In this document: piece by piece, positions 1 through 5,378 of the stretch
Numbering within the stretch: position 1 is the stretch's first letter
Layout: each line of letters starts with the position of its first letter
Source: Spirochaetaceae bacterium
GTDB taxonomy: Bacteria > Spirochaetota > Spirochaetia > Treponematales > Breznakiellaceae
Direction: 5' to 3'
DNA length: 5,876 bases
Assembly (NCBI GenBank): GCA_031280705.1
Contig: JAITGJ010000070.1
Location: forward strand, 1-5,876
Notes under the pieces: generated by a model
The model's database searches: none
Told to the model about the DNA's origin: nothing
The model's input: only the letters and a program-made list of their open reading frames with translations
Position numbers and translations under genes: made by a program

Positions 1-208
1 AAAAGCGTACCGTATCGCCGGTAGAAATACCCCGTCCGCCGGCAAACACCTGGAGGGAAACGAGGCCGTTTTCCAGCCGGTTGACCTCCGCGAGGGAGGT
101 GCCGAACACCGTATCTACCTCGGCAAGGTCGCCATAGCGGACCCCATCGGCCCGAACGGTGATCACGCTTCCGGTAATGGATTCAATTTTGCTGTATACC
201 TTTTTCAT
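1..208 (-). CDS. atpB: V-type ATP synthase subunit B, N-terminal part (cut by window edge)
   Basis: This is the non-catalytic nucleotide-binding subunit of the V/A-type ATPase head, which alternates with subunit A in the A3B3 hexamer on the cytoplasmic side of the membrane. Only the first 69 codons are present, and the gene continues past base 1. The visible protein starts MKKVYSKIESITGSVITVR and ends GRGISTGDTVRF. This is the beta-barrel domain typical of subunit B N-termini (KVYSKIESI, then a late RGISTGD-V-F segment). The ATG at 206-208 lies 18 nt after the atpA stop codon. An AAGGA ribosome binding site sits about 8 nt upstream, so it is translated as the next cistron of the same operon. 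The nucleotide-binding residues lie outside the window. Subunits D, I and K are expected further left from known treponeme operons, but this cannot be seen here. Confidence 0.93.
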   Translation of the reverse strand, partial: MKKVYSKIESITGSVITVRADGVRYGDLAEVDTVFGTSLAEVNRLENGLVSLQVFAGGRGISTGDTVRF

Positions 209-226
209 TGTTCCGTCCTTGTCCTG

Positions 227-1987
227 TTATGCCAGGTATTTTTCAGCGGCGGGGTCGGAGCCCTGCGCCCGTTCGGCAACCGTGGTTTTGATTTCGTTCT
301 CAAAACCCCTAAAGCGGTCGCTCTGCCATTCGGAGCCGTTATAGTCCAGGAACTTCTGCCGGAGCTGGTTAAACCAGGCCCGCGCTTCGTCCTTGTCGCC
401 GAACGAAAAAACGGAAGCCATGATTTTGAGAAGAATTTGAAACGTGTATATCTGCCGTTCCGGGCTTACCGCCGCGTCTACCGCGTCGAAAGAGTTCTGC
501 TGGAAGTACACCGCGTCCAGAAGCTCGCCCTTGAGGTACACGATATAGTCATCAATGCTGGTGCCTTCCTCACCGACAACCTTCATCATCTGTTCAACTT
601 CGCTGCCGCGCCGCATAAACCCATGGGCATAACTCACCTTGTCCGTGTCGATGATCCCCGAATATTTTGACCAGGAATCCAGCGGGTGAATAGCGGGGAA
701 TTTGCGGGCGTCGGAACGTTCGCGGGAAAGGCCGTGGAACGCGCCGACAACTTTCAGCGTGGCCTGCGTTACCGGTTCTTCATAGTTACCGCCCGCGGGG
801 CTGACCGTACCGCCAATGGTTACGGAGCCGATACTGCCGTCCCGGAGCCGCACGATACCGGCGCGCTCGTAGAACGCGGCGATATTGGACTCAAGGTAGG
901 CGGGGAAGGCTTCCTCGCCGGGGATTTCCTCAAGGCGTCCGGACATTTCCCGCATGGCCTGCGCCCAGCGGCTTGTGGAGTCGGCAAGGAGGAGCACGGT
1001 GAGGCCCATCTGCCGGTAGTATTCCGCCAGCGTTACCGCGGTGTACACCGACGCTTCACGCGCGGCGACGGGCATGGACGAGGTGTTGCAAATGATAATG
1101 GTCCGTTCCATGAGCGACCGGCCCGTGCGGGGGTCCGTCAGTTCGGGAAATTCTTTGAGGGTTTCTACCACTTCCCCGGCGCGCTCGCCGCAGGCCGCGA
1201 GGATAACGATGTCAACGTCCGCGTGGCGGCTGGTGATCTGCTGGAGAACGGTCTTGCCCGCGCCGAAGGGGCCGGGAATACAATACGTACCGCCCCGGGC
1301 CACGGGGAAAAAGGTGTCGATAAGCCGGACACGGGTAACCATCGGTTCCACCGGTTTGAGCCGCTCTTCGTAACAGGTGATGGGCCGCTTGACGGGCCAG
1401 CGGAACGAAAGGCTCACGGGAACGGTATTCCCCTTGTCGTCCTTCAGTTCGGCGATGGTATCGCGGATCGTATAGGAACCGGCGCCCTTGATGGAGGCCA
1501 CCGTATAGGTCCCCGAAAGATTAAAGGGCACCATAATACGGTGGGTAAAGGCCCCTTCGGGCACGGTGCCCAGCGTATCCGCCCGCTCCACCGTGTCTCC
1601 GGCCTGTGCCGTGGGGGTAAATTCCCACATTGTGTCCGTGGGGAGGGCGTCGAGGTATACGCCGCGCTCCAGAAAATAACCCGCCTGCGCGGCAAGCTGG
1701 GGCAGGGGATTTTGCAGGCCGTCATAGACCTGGCCCAAAAGGCCCGGCCCCATTTCGACGGCAAGCATATCGCCGGTGAATTCCACCTCATCGCCGACGG
1801 TGAGCCCCTTCGTGATTTCAAAGACCTGGAGCTGAGAAACATCACCCCGGATACGGATGACTTCACTCTTTAAATTTGTGCCCCCGGTTTTGACATAACC
1901 GACTTCATTCATGGAGACCGCGCCGTCGAAACGCACGCTCACCATATTGCCGTTTACGGCTACAACTGTTCCTTTCGTTCCGGTCAT
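227..1987 (-). CDS. atpA: V-type ATP synthase subunit A (catalytic)
   Basis: This is the catalytic subunit of the V/A-type ATPase. It binds and hydrolyses (or synthesises) ATP in the A3B3 head, coupled to ion movement through the membrane ring. The product is 586 residues, the usual family length. Visible elements in order are: an N-terminal beta-barrel (1-70); the bulge domain specific to V-type A subunits (about 115-190, with WEFTP and EGAFTHRI); the P-loop GPFGAGKT at 239-246 (K245, T246); GERAGE at 267-272, whose E268 is the catalytic glutamate position; the Walker B strand VLLLADSTSRWA at 331-342 (D336); SGRLEEIPGEEAFPAYL at 349-365; and a helical C-terminal domain ending AEKYLA. The P-loop form GPFGAGKT separates it from F-type beta subunits. 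I chose the ATG at 1985-1987 because the homologous protein begins there and GGAG lies 6 nt upstream. The open frame extends 67 codons further but reads through GC-rich spacer with no family resemblance. The ion used cannot be told from this subunit. Confidence 0.97.
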   Translation of the reverse strand: MTGTKGTVVAVNGNMVSVRFDGAVSMNEVGYVKTGGTNLKSEVIRIRGDVSQLQVFEITKGLTVGDEVEFTGDMLAVEMGPGLLGQVYDGLQNPLPQLAAQAGYFLERGVYLDALPTDTMWEFTPTAQAGDTVERADTLGTVPEGAFTHRIMVPFNLSGTYTVASIKGAGSYTIRDTIAELKDDKGNTVPVSLSFRWPVKRPITCYEERLKPVEPMVTRVRLIDTFFPVARGGTYCIPGPFGAGKTVLQQITSRHADVDIVILAACGERAGEVVETLKEFPELTDPRTGRSLMERTIIICNTSSMPVAAREASVYTAVTLAEYYRQMGLTVLLLADSTSRWAQAMREMSGRLEEIPGEEAFPAYLESNIAAFYERAGIVRLRDGSIGSVTIGGTVSPAGGNYEEPVTQATLKVVGAFHGLSRERSDARKFPAIHPLDSWSKYSGIIDTDKVSYAHGFMRRGSEVEQMMKVVGEEGTSIDDYIVYLKGELLDAVYFQQNSFDAVDAAVSPERQIYTFQILLKIMASVFSFGDKDEARAWFNQLRQKFLDYNGSEWQSDRFRGFENEIKTTVAERAQGSDPAAEKYLA

Positions 1988-2099
1988 TCTGTTCTCCAAC
2001 ACATCCCGGTCTGGACGGGGCCTCCGCCCCTGTTCCGGTTTTTTGAGTGATGCGGGCCGCCCCCTGGAGGACGCCCCGTCCGGCAATCGCCCCGGAGGG
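1988..2099 (-). other. 112-nt structured intercistronic spacer before atpA
   Basis: This gap is far longer than the other two in the operon (4 and 18 nt). It contains GC-rich inverted repeats. A GGGGC/GCCCC hairpin with a 4-nt loop lies at 2017-2030, and a GGACG/CGTCC hairpin at 2069-2081. The segment GGACGGGGC at 2013-2021 is also a perfect 9-base complement of GCCCCGTCC at 2073-2081. The long-range stem and the two local hairpins therefore use the same bases and exclude each other. No U-run follows the hairpins in the direction of the operon, so this is not an ordinary terminator for it. The atpA ribosome binding site (GGAG, read from 1994-1997) lies outside the stems. A role in mRNA processing, stability or relative subunit output is inference. 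Confidence 0.55.
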
Positions 2100-2684
2100 C
2101 TACGCGCCGGATGCCGCCAGTATGGCGGCGTAAAGTCCCTTGTATTCCGCAAACCCTTCTTCGGTTTTGAACAGCGCCCGCCGTTCAAGGAGCCGCAGTT
2201 TGAGAAGGTAACCGTAAATGGTATTTCTGCTAAAGTATTCTATCCCCTGAAAGGCGTCAATCGCGTCCCAGCGCGCCCGGTCGAGAAAGAGTTCCGCCTC
2301 AAAGGGAGAATCCATCGCGGCGGCGGTCTTTGCCGTCTGCGCGGCATCGGCCGGCCAGTCCGGCGCTTCCAGGGACTGCGCCCCTTCCCGCTTTATTTTG
2401 AGGGAACGGTAACGGGCCAGATTGAGGCGGAGCGCCCGTTCCCAGGCGCGCCAGCGATCGATAAAATCCCCGTCCACCGGCGGGAACGGTTCCGCATAAG
2501 CGGATCCCTCATCGCCGCCCGCCGCGCCGGAAGGGGCGGGATCCAACGTGCAGTAATCCAGCAGGGCCGCGTCCTCCCCGCTCATCTGGGCGGCGGCCAG
2601 TTCCCGGAAGGCGGCGGAGCTCATGGGCGCGCCCTGATTGTACGCCAGAGCGGGAAGCTGGGCCGCGAGGTAATAGTACGCCAC
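2100..2684 (-). CDS. DUF2764 family protein of the V-ATPase operon
   Basis: This 194-residue soluble protein has no signal peptide or membrane segment. Its N-terminus (AYYYLAAQLPAL), length and position between subunits E and A match the DUF2764 proteins I know from spirochaete V-ATPase operons, for example the hypothetical gene between E and A in Treponema pallidum. The family has no assigned function. The sequence is rich in Ala, Leu and charged residues and looks mostly helical. Recognisable pieces are FIDRWRAWERALRLNLARYR (about 74-93) and a C-terminal FSRNTIYGYLLKLRLLERR. The start is GTG at 2682-2684, 4 nt after the atpE stop. It is preferred over the internal Met21 because the conserved YYYL segment would otherwise be lost. 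Archaeal and other bacterial operons carry subunits C and F at this spot, so a rotor-cap or central-stalk role is a reasonable inference, not a demonstrated one. Confidence 0.85.
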   Translation of the reverse strand: MAYYYLAAQLPALAYNQGAPMSSAAFRELAAAQMSGEDAALLDYCTLDPAPSGAAGGDEGSAYAEPFPPVDGDFIDRWRAWERALRLNLARYRSLKIKREGAQSLEAPDWPADAAQTAKTAAAMDSPFEAELFLDRARWDAIDAFQGIEYFSRNTIYGYLLKLRLLERRALFKTEEGFAEYKGLYAAILAASGA

Positions 2685-2688
2685 AGCC

Positions 2689-3297
2689 CTAAATTCCCTT
2701 CACGGATTCTTTGAGCGTTTCCGCGAGGCGGGGATTCAGGTACGCGGAGAGGAGTTCCGCGACCGACTCGGCGGAAAAATCGTAATACGCGGAACCGTCC
2801 CGGTTGGCAATACGGAACCCCGCGGCCAGATTGCGGTCCGATTTGAGTTCTATGCCCCGCGTCAACTCCCCGGCAATTTTTTCGTTGAAGTACGCGGTGA
2901 TTTTCCCCAGCGCCGGTTCGGGAAGGATGAGCGAAAGTTCGTCGCCGCCGGACCAGCCGCGCAGAATATCCGGCAGCACCGAGGCGAGGAGATCGCCGGA
3001 GAGGGCAGCCGTGGTTTCACGGGCCACGATCCGGTCCAGAATCGCCTGAATTTCCGTGCGGAACGAGAGCACCACATTGCGGGCCGCCTGGCCGACCGCG
3101 GCGATTCCCGCTTTCTCGGCGCGTTCGGCGTCCGTCTTCGCCTGTGAGACAATGCTCTCCGCCTCCCTGCGGGCGGCGTCCACAATGCGGCGGGCCTCAT
3201 CCTCGGCCTGCGTTTTGAGACGCGCGGCTTCCTGGGAGGCCGATTCAATCCCGTCCCGCTTTATTTTGTCGATAAGTTCCTGAAGTTGAATTTCCAT
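2689..3297 (-). CDS. atpE: V-type ATP synthase subunit E
   Basis: Subunit E pairs with a G/H-type partner to form the peripheral stalks that hold the catalytic head still against the rotor. The product is 202 residues, normal for the family. Residues 1 to about 80 are a long charged alpha-helix rich in Ala, Glu, Lys and Arg with heptad-like spacing (QEAARLKTQAEDEARRIVDA), consistent with the right-handed coiled coil of the stalk. From about 85 to 202 comes the globular head-binding domain, ending in the family-like YLNPRLAETLKESVKGI. The ATG at 3295-3297 is supported by AGGAG 3 nt upstream, a slightly short spacing. An in-frame Met 26 codons earlier lies inside the leader and has no family resemblance. 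It is the first gene of the operon, its TAG stop is 4 nt before the GTG of the DUF2764 gene, and translational coupling between the two is likely. Confidence 0.93.
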   Translation of the reverse strand: MEIQLQELIDKIKRDGIESASQEAARLKTQAEDEARRIVDAARREAESIVSQAKTDAERAEKAGIAAVGQAARNVVLSFRTEIQAILDRIVARETTAALSGDLLASVLPDILRGWSGGDELSLILPEPALGKITAYFNEKIAGELTRGIELKSDRNLAAGFRIANRDGSAYYDFSAESVAELLSAYLNPRLAETLKESVKGI

Positions 3298-3424
3298 ACG
3301 CTCCTCATTTTGGTTATGCGTGATACACGGCCGCGTCTGCGCCGCACACCGTAATTGATGCATGTTTGGGTGCAAAAAATTTCCGGCACAACATCAAGGC
3401 ATTATAAAATCGCTGACGTATCCT

Positions 3425-3453
3425 AGTATAGGGGGTCAAAATTTTTTTTGCAA
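3425..3453 (-). promoter_or_regulatory. Predicted sigma70-like promoter of the V-ATPase operon
   Basis: Read on the minus strand, a -35 box TTGCAA (3448-3453; 4 of 6 to TTGACA) and a -10 box TATACT (3425-3430; 5 of 6 to TATAAT) are separated by exactly 17 bases. The start would lie near 3418, giving a leader of about 120 nt before atpE. A perfect TATAAT at 3401-3406 downstream has no good -35 partner and could serve as a second, weaker start. Upstream A/T tracts could act as an UP element. Prediction from sequence only. Confidence 0.6.
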
Positions 3454-3491
3454 ATTTTTTGGCGATTTTTTCGAATTTTTTTCCGTTTTTT
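3442..3491 (-). promoter_or_regulatory. Five helically phased A-tracts (predicted curved DNA / UP element)
   Basis: Runs of T on the plus strand (A on the transcribed orientation) lie at 3442-3449, 3455-3460, 3466-3471, 3476-3482 and 3486-3491. Each is 6 to 8 bases long. Their centres are about 12, 11, 10.5 and 9.5 bases apart, close to one DNA turn, which is the classic arrangement for intrinsic bending. They start at the -35 box of the atpE promoter and extend upstream. They are not a terminator for galM: in galM's direction they are A-runs, with no hairpin before them. Confidence 0.7.
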
Positions 3492-3543
3492 GAAAATCAC
3501 CCCAAAATATGCCGCTCCTTCCGTTACGCCGGGTTGAAAATTC

Positions 3544-4587
3544 CTACCAGGTGAAGGAATATACTGTTTTTTCATTGTACACTTTGCCGGGTCCAAACAC
3601 GGCGGAGGGGAACCCGCTCCGGTTGGGCGCGTCGGGGAAGTGCTCGGTCTCTATGCAAAAGCCGCCGTATTTTCCATATACCGATCCGGGCTTGCCGGGA
3701 AGGCCGTCAAGGTAATTTCCCGTGTAAAAATGAAACCCCGGCTGGGTACTGTGAATCACGAGCGTGCGGCCGGAAACGGGTTCGATAATTTCCCCGGCGA
3801 GGCGGAACGTGCCGCACTCCCCCTCCGGAATAAAGCAGTGATCGTACCCGTCAAAGCCGTATTCCGCCCGGAGGGCCGGAAAATCGCGGCCAATGGGCCG
3901 GGACCGGGCAAAATCAAAGGGCGTACCCTCTGTGGGAATGATGACCCCCGTGGGAATCGCCTCCGGCGTGGACTCAAGGCAGTGCGGCGCGGGAAAACGG
4001 GCCAGATGGGAAAGAATATCGCCCTCTCCCTCTCCGGCAAGGTTGAAATAGGCGTGGTTGGTCAGGTTAACCGGGGAAGGTTCATCAAGGATCGCGTGAA
4101 AATCAGCCACGATTTCGCCGGACTTGGTGAGGCCGTAACTTACCGCTGCCCGGCACTTTCCCGGAAATCCCTGATCCCCGGCGGGACTGTCCAGTTCCAG
4201 CCGGAGAAACACGCCGTCCTTTTCTTCGTAGGGTTCGGCCTTCCAGACCCGCCGGTCAAAGCCGCGCCGTCCCCCGTGGAGGGTATGCGCCCCGTCATTC
4301 CGGCTCAGCGTGTGGGCTTTTCCGTCCAGCGTAAAGGCGGCCCCCGCGATACGGTTGGCAAAGCGGCCCACGGTGGATCCCAGATACACGGTATCGCGGG
4401 CATAGGCGTCAAGCGTGGCGTAGCCGAGCAGTATATCGGCCTTTCCCCGCTTTGAGGGCGTTATGAGGGAGACCCAGCGCGCTCCAAAGGTGGTTATGGA
4501 GAAACTTATCTCGCCTGCTTTGAGGGTGTACAGATCAACCCGCTCCCCGGTATATAAACGGCCAAATGTTTTTTTCTTTATTTGCAT
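3544..4587 (-). CDS. galM: Aldose 1-epimerase (mutarotase)
   Basis: GalM interconverts the alpha and beta anomers of free hexoses such as galactose and glucose, feeding the Leloir pathway and hexokinases. It acts in the cytoplasm, and no signal peptide is seen. The 347-residue length is normal. Conserved elements are: GRFANRI at 74-80 (R75, with N78-R79); TLHGG at 102-106 (H104); NLTNHAYFNL at 174-183, with H178 as the general acid; YDHCF at 248-252 (D249); and GFCIETEHFPDAPN at 309-322, with E313 as the general base. The active site therefore looks intact. The ATG at 4585-4587 has a strong GGAGGA ribosome binding site about 7 nt upstream. The gene runs in the same direction as the ATPase operon 246 nt downstream. 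I see no terminator between them, so some read-through is possible, although the operon has its own predicted promoter. Confidence 0.96.
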   Translation of the reverse strand: MQIKKKTFGRLYTGERVDLYTLKAGEISFSITTFGARWVSLITPSKRGKADILLGYATLDAYARDTVYLGSTVGRFANRIAGAAFTLDGKAHTLSRNDGAHTLHGGRRGFDRRVWKAEPYEEKDGVFLRLELDSPAGDQGFPGKCRAAVSYGLTKSGEIVADFHAILDEPSPVNLTNHAYFNLAGEGEGDILSHLARFPAPHCLESTPEAIPTGVIIPTEGTPFDFARSRPIGRDFPALRAEYGFDGYDHCFIPEGECGTFRLAGEIIEPVSGRTLVIHSTQPGFHFYTGNYLDGLPGKPGSVYGKYGGFCIETEHFPDAPNRSGFPSAVFGPGKVYNEKTVYSFTW

Positions 4588-4703
4588 AACGTCTCCTCCA
4601 ATCGCGCCCCGCGGCGGCGTTACACGGCGGGCCGGAGAACAGCGCGGTTCCGGTAACGCTCCAGGTACTGTAACATAAAGACGCCCTGTGATAAACTCCC
4701 CCC
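4588..4703. promoter_or_regulatory. Divergent spacer between galM and the J-domain gene
   Basis: This 116-bp region must hold the promoters of both divergent genes. I found no convincing -35/-10 pair. On the plus strand, TAACAT (4671-4676) and TAAACT (4692-4697) are weak -10 candidates with poor -35 partners. On the minus strand the only firm signal is the galM ribosome binding site (GGAGGA, read from about 4595-4600). The half near galM is GC-rich and no operator-like palindrome stands out. Confidence 0.35.
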
Positions 4704-5180
4704 ATGGGGATTTTTGACCGCCTCGGCGATGTACTCCGCAGTTATCTTCACGATGACGAGGGGCTTTTCGGGAAAACAGATCCCCGGCGAAGCGCCGATG
4801 CGGACTACAACGAGGCGTGGGACGAACTCAATGATTTCCTTAACGGGCACAAGGGGGAAGGCGGCGCCAGTCATGGCGGCTCGGACGCTTCCCGCACTTC
4901 CGCTTCCGGGCGCGATGCCAGACCGGGCGGTGCCAGTAATGGCGATGCCGCCCCACGGACGCCCCCGGAAATCCTGCGGGCGGATTTTGCCGAACTCGAT
5001 GTCCCCTTTGGCGCTTCGGCGGCGGCGTGCAAGGCGGCCTATAAAAAACTCCTCAAGGCGCACCACCCGGACCATCACGCGGGACACGCGGAGTCCCTCA
5101 AAAAAGCCACGGAAAAAAGCGCGCGGCTCAACGCCGCCTGGGACCGCATTGAACGCTGGCGAAACGGCGAGCCGCTCTAG
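4704..5180 (+). CDS. Small J-domain (DnaJ-like) protein with C-terminal J domain
   Basis: This 158-residue protein has a J domain at about 92-153, predicted to stimulate the ATPase of an Hsp70 (DnaK). The diagnostic HPD tripeptide is at 121-123, preceded by the basic helix II (CKAAYKKLLKAH) and followed by helix III (SLKKATEKSARLNAAWDRIE). It lacks the Gly/Phe region, zinc fingers and client-binding domains of true DnaJ, so it is a specialised type III (class C) J protein. Residues 1-15 (MGIFDRLGDVLRSYL) form an amphipathic helix pattern with hydrophobics at 3, 4, 7, 10, 11, 14 and 15. Residues about 50-88 are a low-complexity Gly/Ser/Ala/Asp linker, probably disordered. The N-terminus resembles that of small treponemal J proteins known to me. 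The ATG at 4704 has no Shine-Dalgarno sequence. An in-frame stop 12 bases upstream (4692-4694) rules out an earlier start. Confidence 0.9.
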   Translation: MGIFDRLGDVLRSYLHDDEGLFGKTDPRRSADADYNEAWDELNDFLNGHKGEGGASHGGSDASRTSASGRDARPGGASNGDAAPRTPPEILRADFAELDVPFGASAAACKAAYKKLLKAHHPDHHAGHAESLKKATEKSARLNAAWDRIERWRNGEPL

Positions 5181-5195
5181 TCTGCGGGATTTTTT
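5172..5195 (+). terminator. Possible intrinsic terminator of the J-domain gene
   Basis: A short stem CCGC (5172-5175) / GCGG (5184-5187) with an 8-nt loop spans the stop codon and is followed, after GA, by six T (5190-5195). The stem is only 4 bp, so it may be weak. A much stronger terminator lies at 5350-5378. Confidence 0.4.
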
Positions 5196-5230
5196 GGGGC
5201 ACAGGGGGTTAGGCGCAATACCCCCGAAAA
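5190..5230 (+). other. GC-rich hairpin with two alternative pairings
   Basis: GGGGGT (5204-5209) pairs perfectly with ACCCCC (5220-5225) around a 10-nt loop. Alternatively, the TTTTTGGGG just upstream (5191-5199 region) can pair with CCCCGAAAA (5222-5230) using one G-U pair. The two folds compete for the same C-run. No U-run follows, so it is not a clear terminator on either strand. Function unknown. It could be part of the 3' UTR of the J-domain gene or an intergenic repeat. Confidence 0.4.
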
Positions 5231-5279
5231 GATTTATCGCCACCCTTGGGTTAGAAAAATTATGTCGCAATTCGAATAC

Positions 5280-5309
5280 TTGACAAAAACGAAGAATTTT
5301 GATGATAAT
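5280..5309 (+). promoter_or_regulatory. Strong predicted sigma70 promoter
   Basis: A perfect -35 box TTGACA (5280-5285) and a -10 box GATAAT (5304-5309; 5 of 6) are separated by 18 bases of A/T-rich sequence. This is the best promoter match in the window. Transcription would begin near 5316. Only about 60 nt later comes a strong terminator (5350-5378), and no plausible gene lies between, so the product would be a short structured RNA or an attenuated leader for what lies downstream. Confidence 0.6.
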
Positions 5310-5310
5310 G

Positions 5311-5347
5311 GACTTGTTCAATAACCCGGTTGGTTATTTCACAAGTC
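5311..5347. repeat. Long inverted repeat (14 of 16 paired bases per arm)
   Basis: GACTTGT (5311-5317) pairs with ACAAGTC (5341-5347), and AATAACC (5320-5326) with GGTTATT (5332-5338), around the loop CGGTT (5327-5331). A symmetric 2x2 TC/TC mismatch is the only interruption. Such a long near-perfect palindrome is unlikely by chance in this AT-rich sequence. It may be an RNA stem, an operator, or the relic of terminal repeats of a small mobile element. Confidence 0.75.
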
Positions 5348-5378
5348 TTGCGAAAAGCTCCGCTTTTCGCTGTTTTTT
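5316..5378 (+). ncRNA. Candidate short structured RNA (about 60 nt)
   Basis: The interval runs from the predicted start of the 5280-5309 promoter to the end of the T-run of an intrinsic terminator. It contains most of a long hairpin (arms within 5311-5347) and the terminator hairpin, with almost no single-stranded sequence between them. A promoter and terminator spaced this closely without a gene are the usual signature of a small RNA. I do not recognise a known RNA family. Two alternatives are an attenuator of the now-degraded DUF3052 gene, or a palindromic repeat element that merely contains promoter-like bases. Confidence 0.35.
5350..5378 (+). terminator. Strong intrinsic terminator
   Basis: A perfect 9-bp stem GCGAAAAGC (5350-5358) / GCTTTTCGC (5362-5370) closes a 3-nt loop (TCC) and is followed by TG and six T (5373-5378). 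It is oriented for plus-strand transcription, so it can end transcripts from the 5280-5309 promoter and any read-through from the J-domain gene. It lacks a U-run on the minus strand and is therefore one-directional. Confidence 0.85.

Noticed and set aside
686..1873. 395-codon open frame on the plus strand
   Set aside because: It lies entirely opposite atpA, whose protein is unmistakable. Its translation is rich in Gly, Arg and His and has no recognisable domain. It is an artefact of high G+C codon use on the other strand.
1988..2188. 67-codon N-terminal extension of atpA
   Set aside because: The extension overlaps the end of the DUF2764 gene and the structured spacer, and has no V-ATPase resemblance. 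The ATG at 1987 has a proper ribosome binding site and starts the conserved protein.
1911..2714. 267-codon plus-strand open frame opposite the start of atpA and the DUF2764 gene
   Set aside because: Arg/Gly/Pro-rich translation with no family resemblance. It is a shadow of the real minus-strand genes and the spacer.
3442..3491. T-runs read as a plus-strand terminator
   Set aside because: No stem precedes them and no plus-strand gene lies upstream to be terminated. Their regular spacing beside a promoter fits phased A-tracts better.
3640..4455. 271-codon plus-strand open frame opposite galM
   Set aside because: GalM has all its catalytic motifs on the minus strand, and the opposite frame shows no domain or ribosome binding site.
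4861..4946. Imperfect direct repeat within the J-protein linker (GGAS-HGG and GGAS-NGD coding)
   Set aside because: Only two short imperfect copies about 63 bases apart in a low-complexity linker. This is ordinary for disordered Gly/Ser regions and not a defined repeat or CRISPR.
5126..5214. Integron attC-like pair: GCTCAAC (5126-5132) and GTTAGGC (5208-5214)
   Set aside because: Both match the loose RYYYAAC and GTTRRRY core sites at a permitted distance, but the inner L-type arms do not pair, the two cores are not good complements, and the first lies inside the J domain coding sequence. These short motifs occur often by chance.
4620..5321. 233-codon minus-strand open frame opposite the J-domain gene
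   Set aside because: The plus strand carries a clear J domain with HPD. The minus-strand translation is low-complexity Arg/Gly-rich sequence, starts inside the promoter and hairpin region, and resembles no protein I know.
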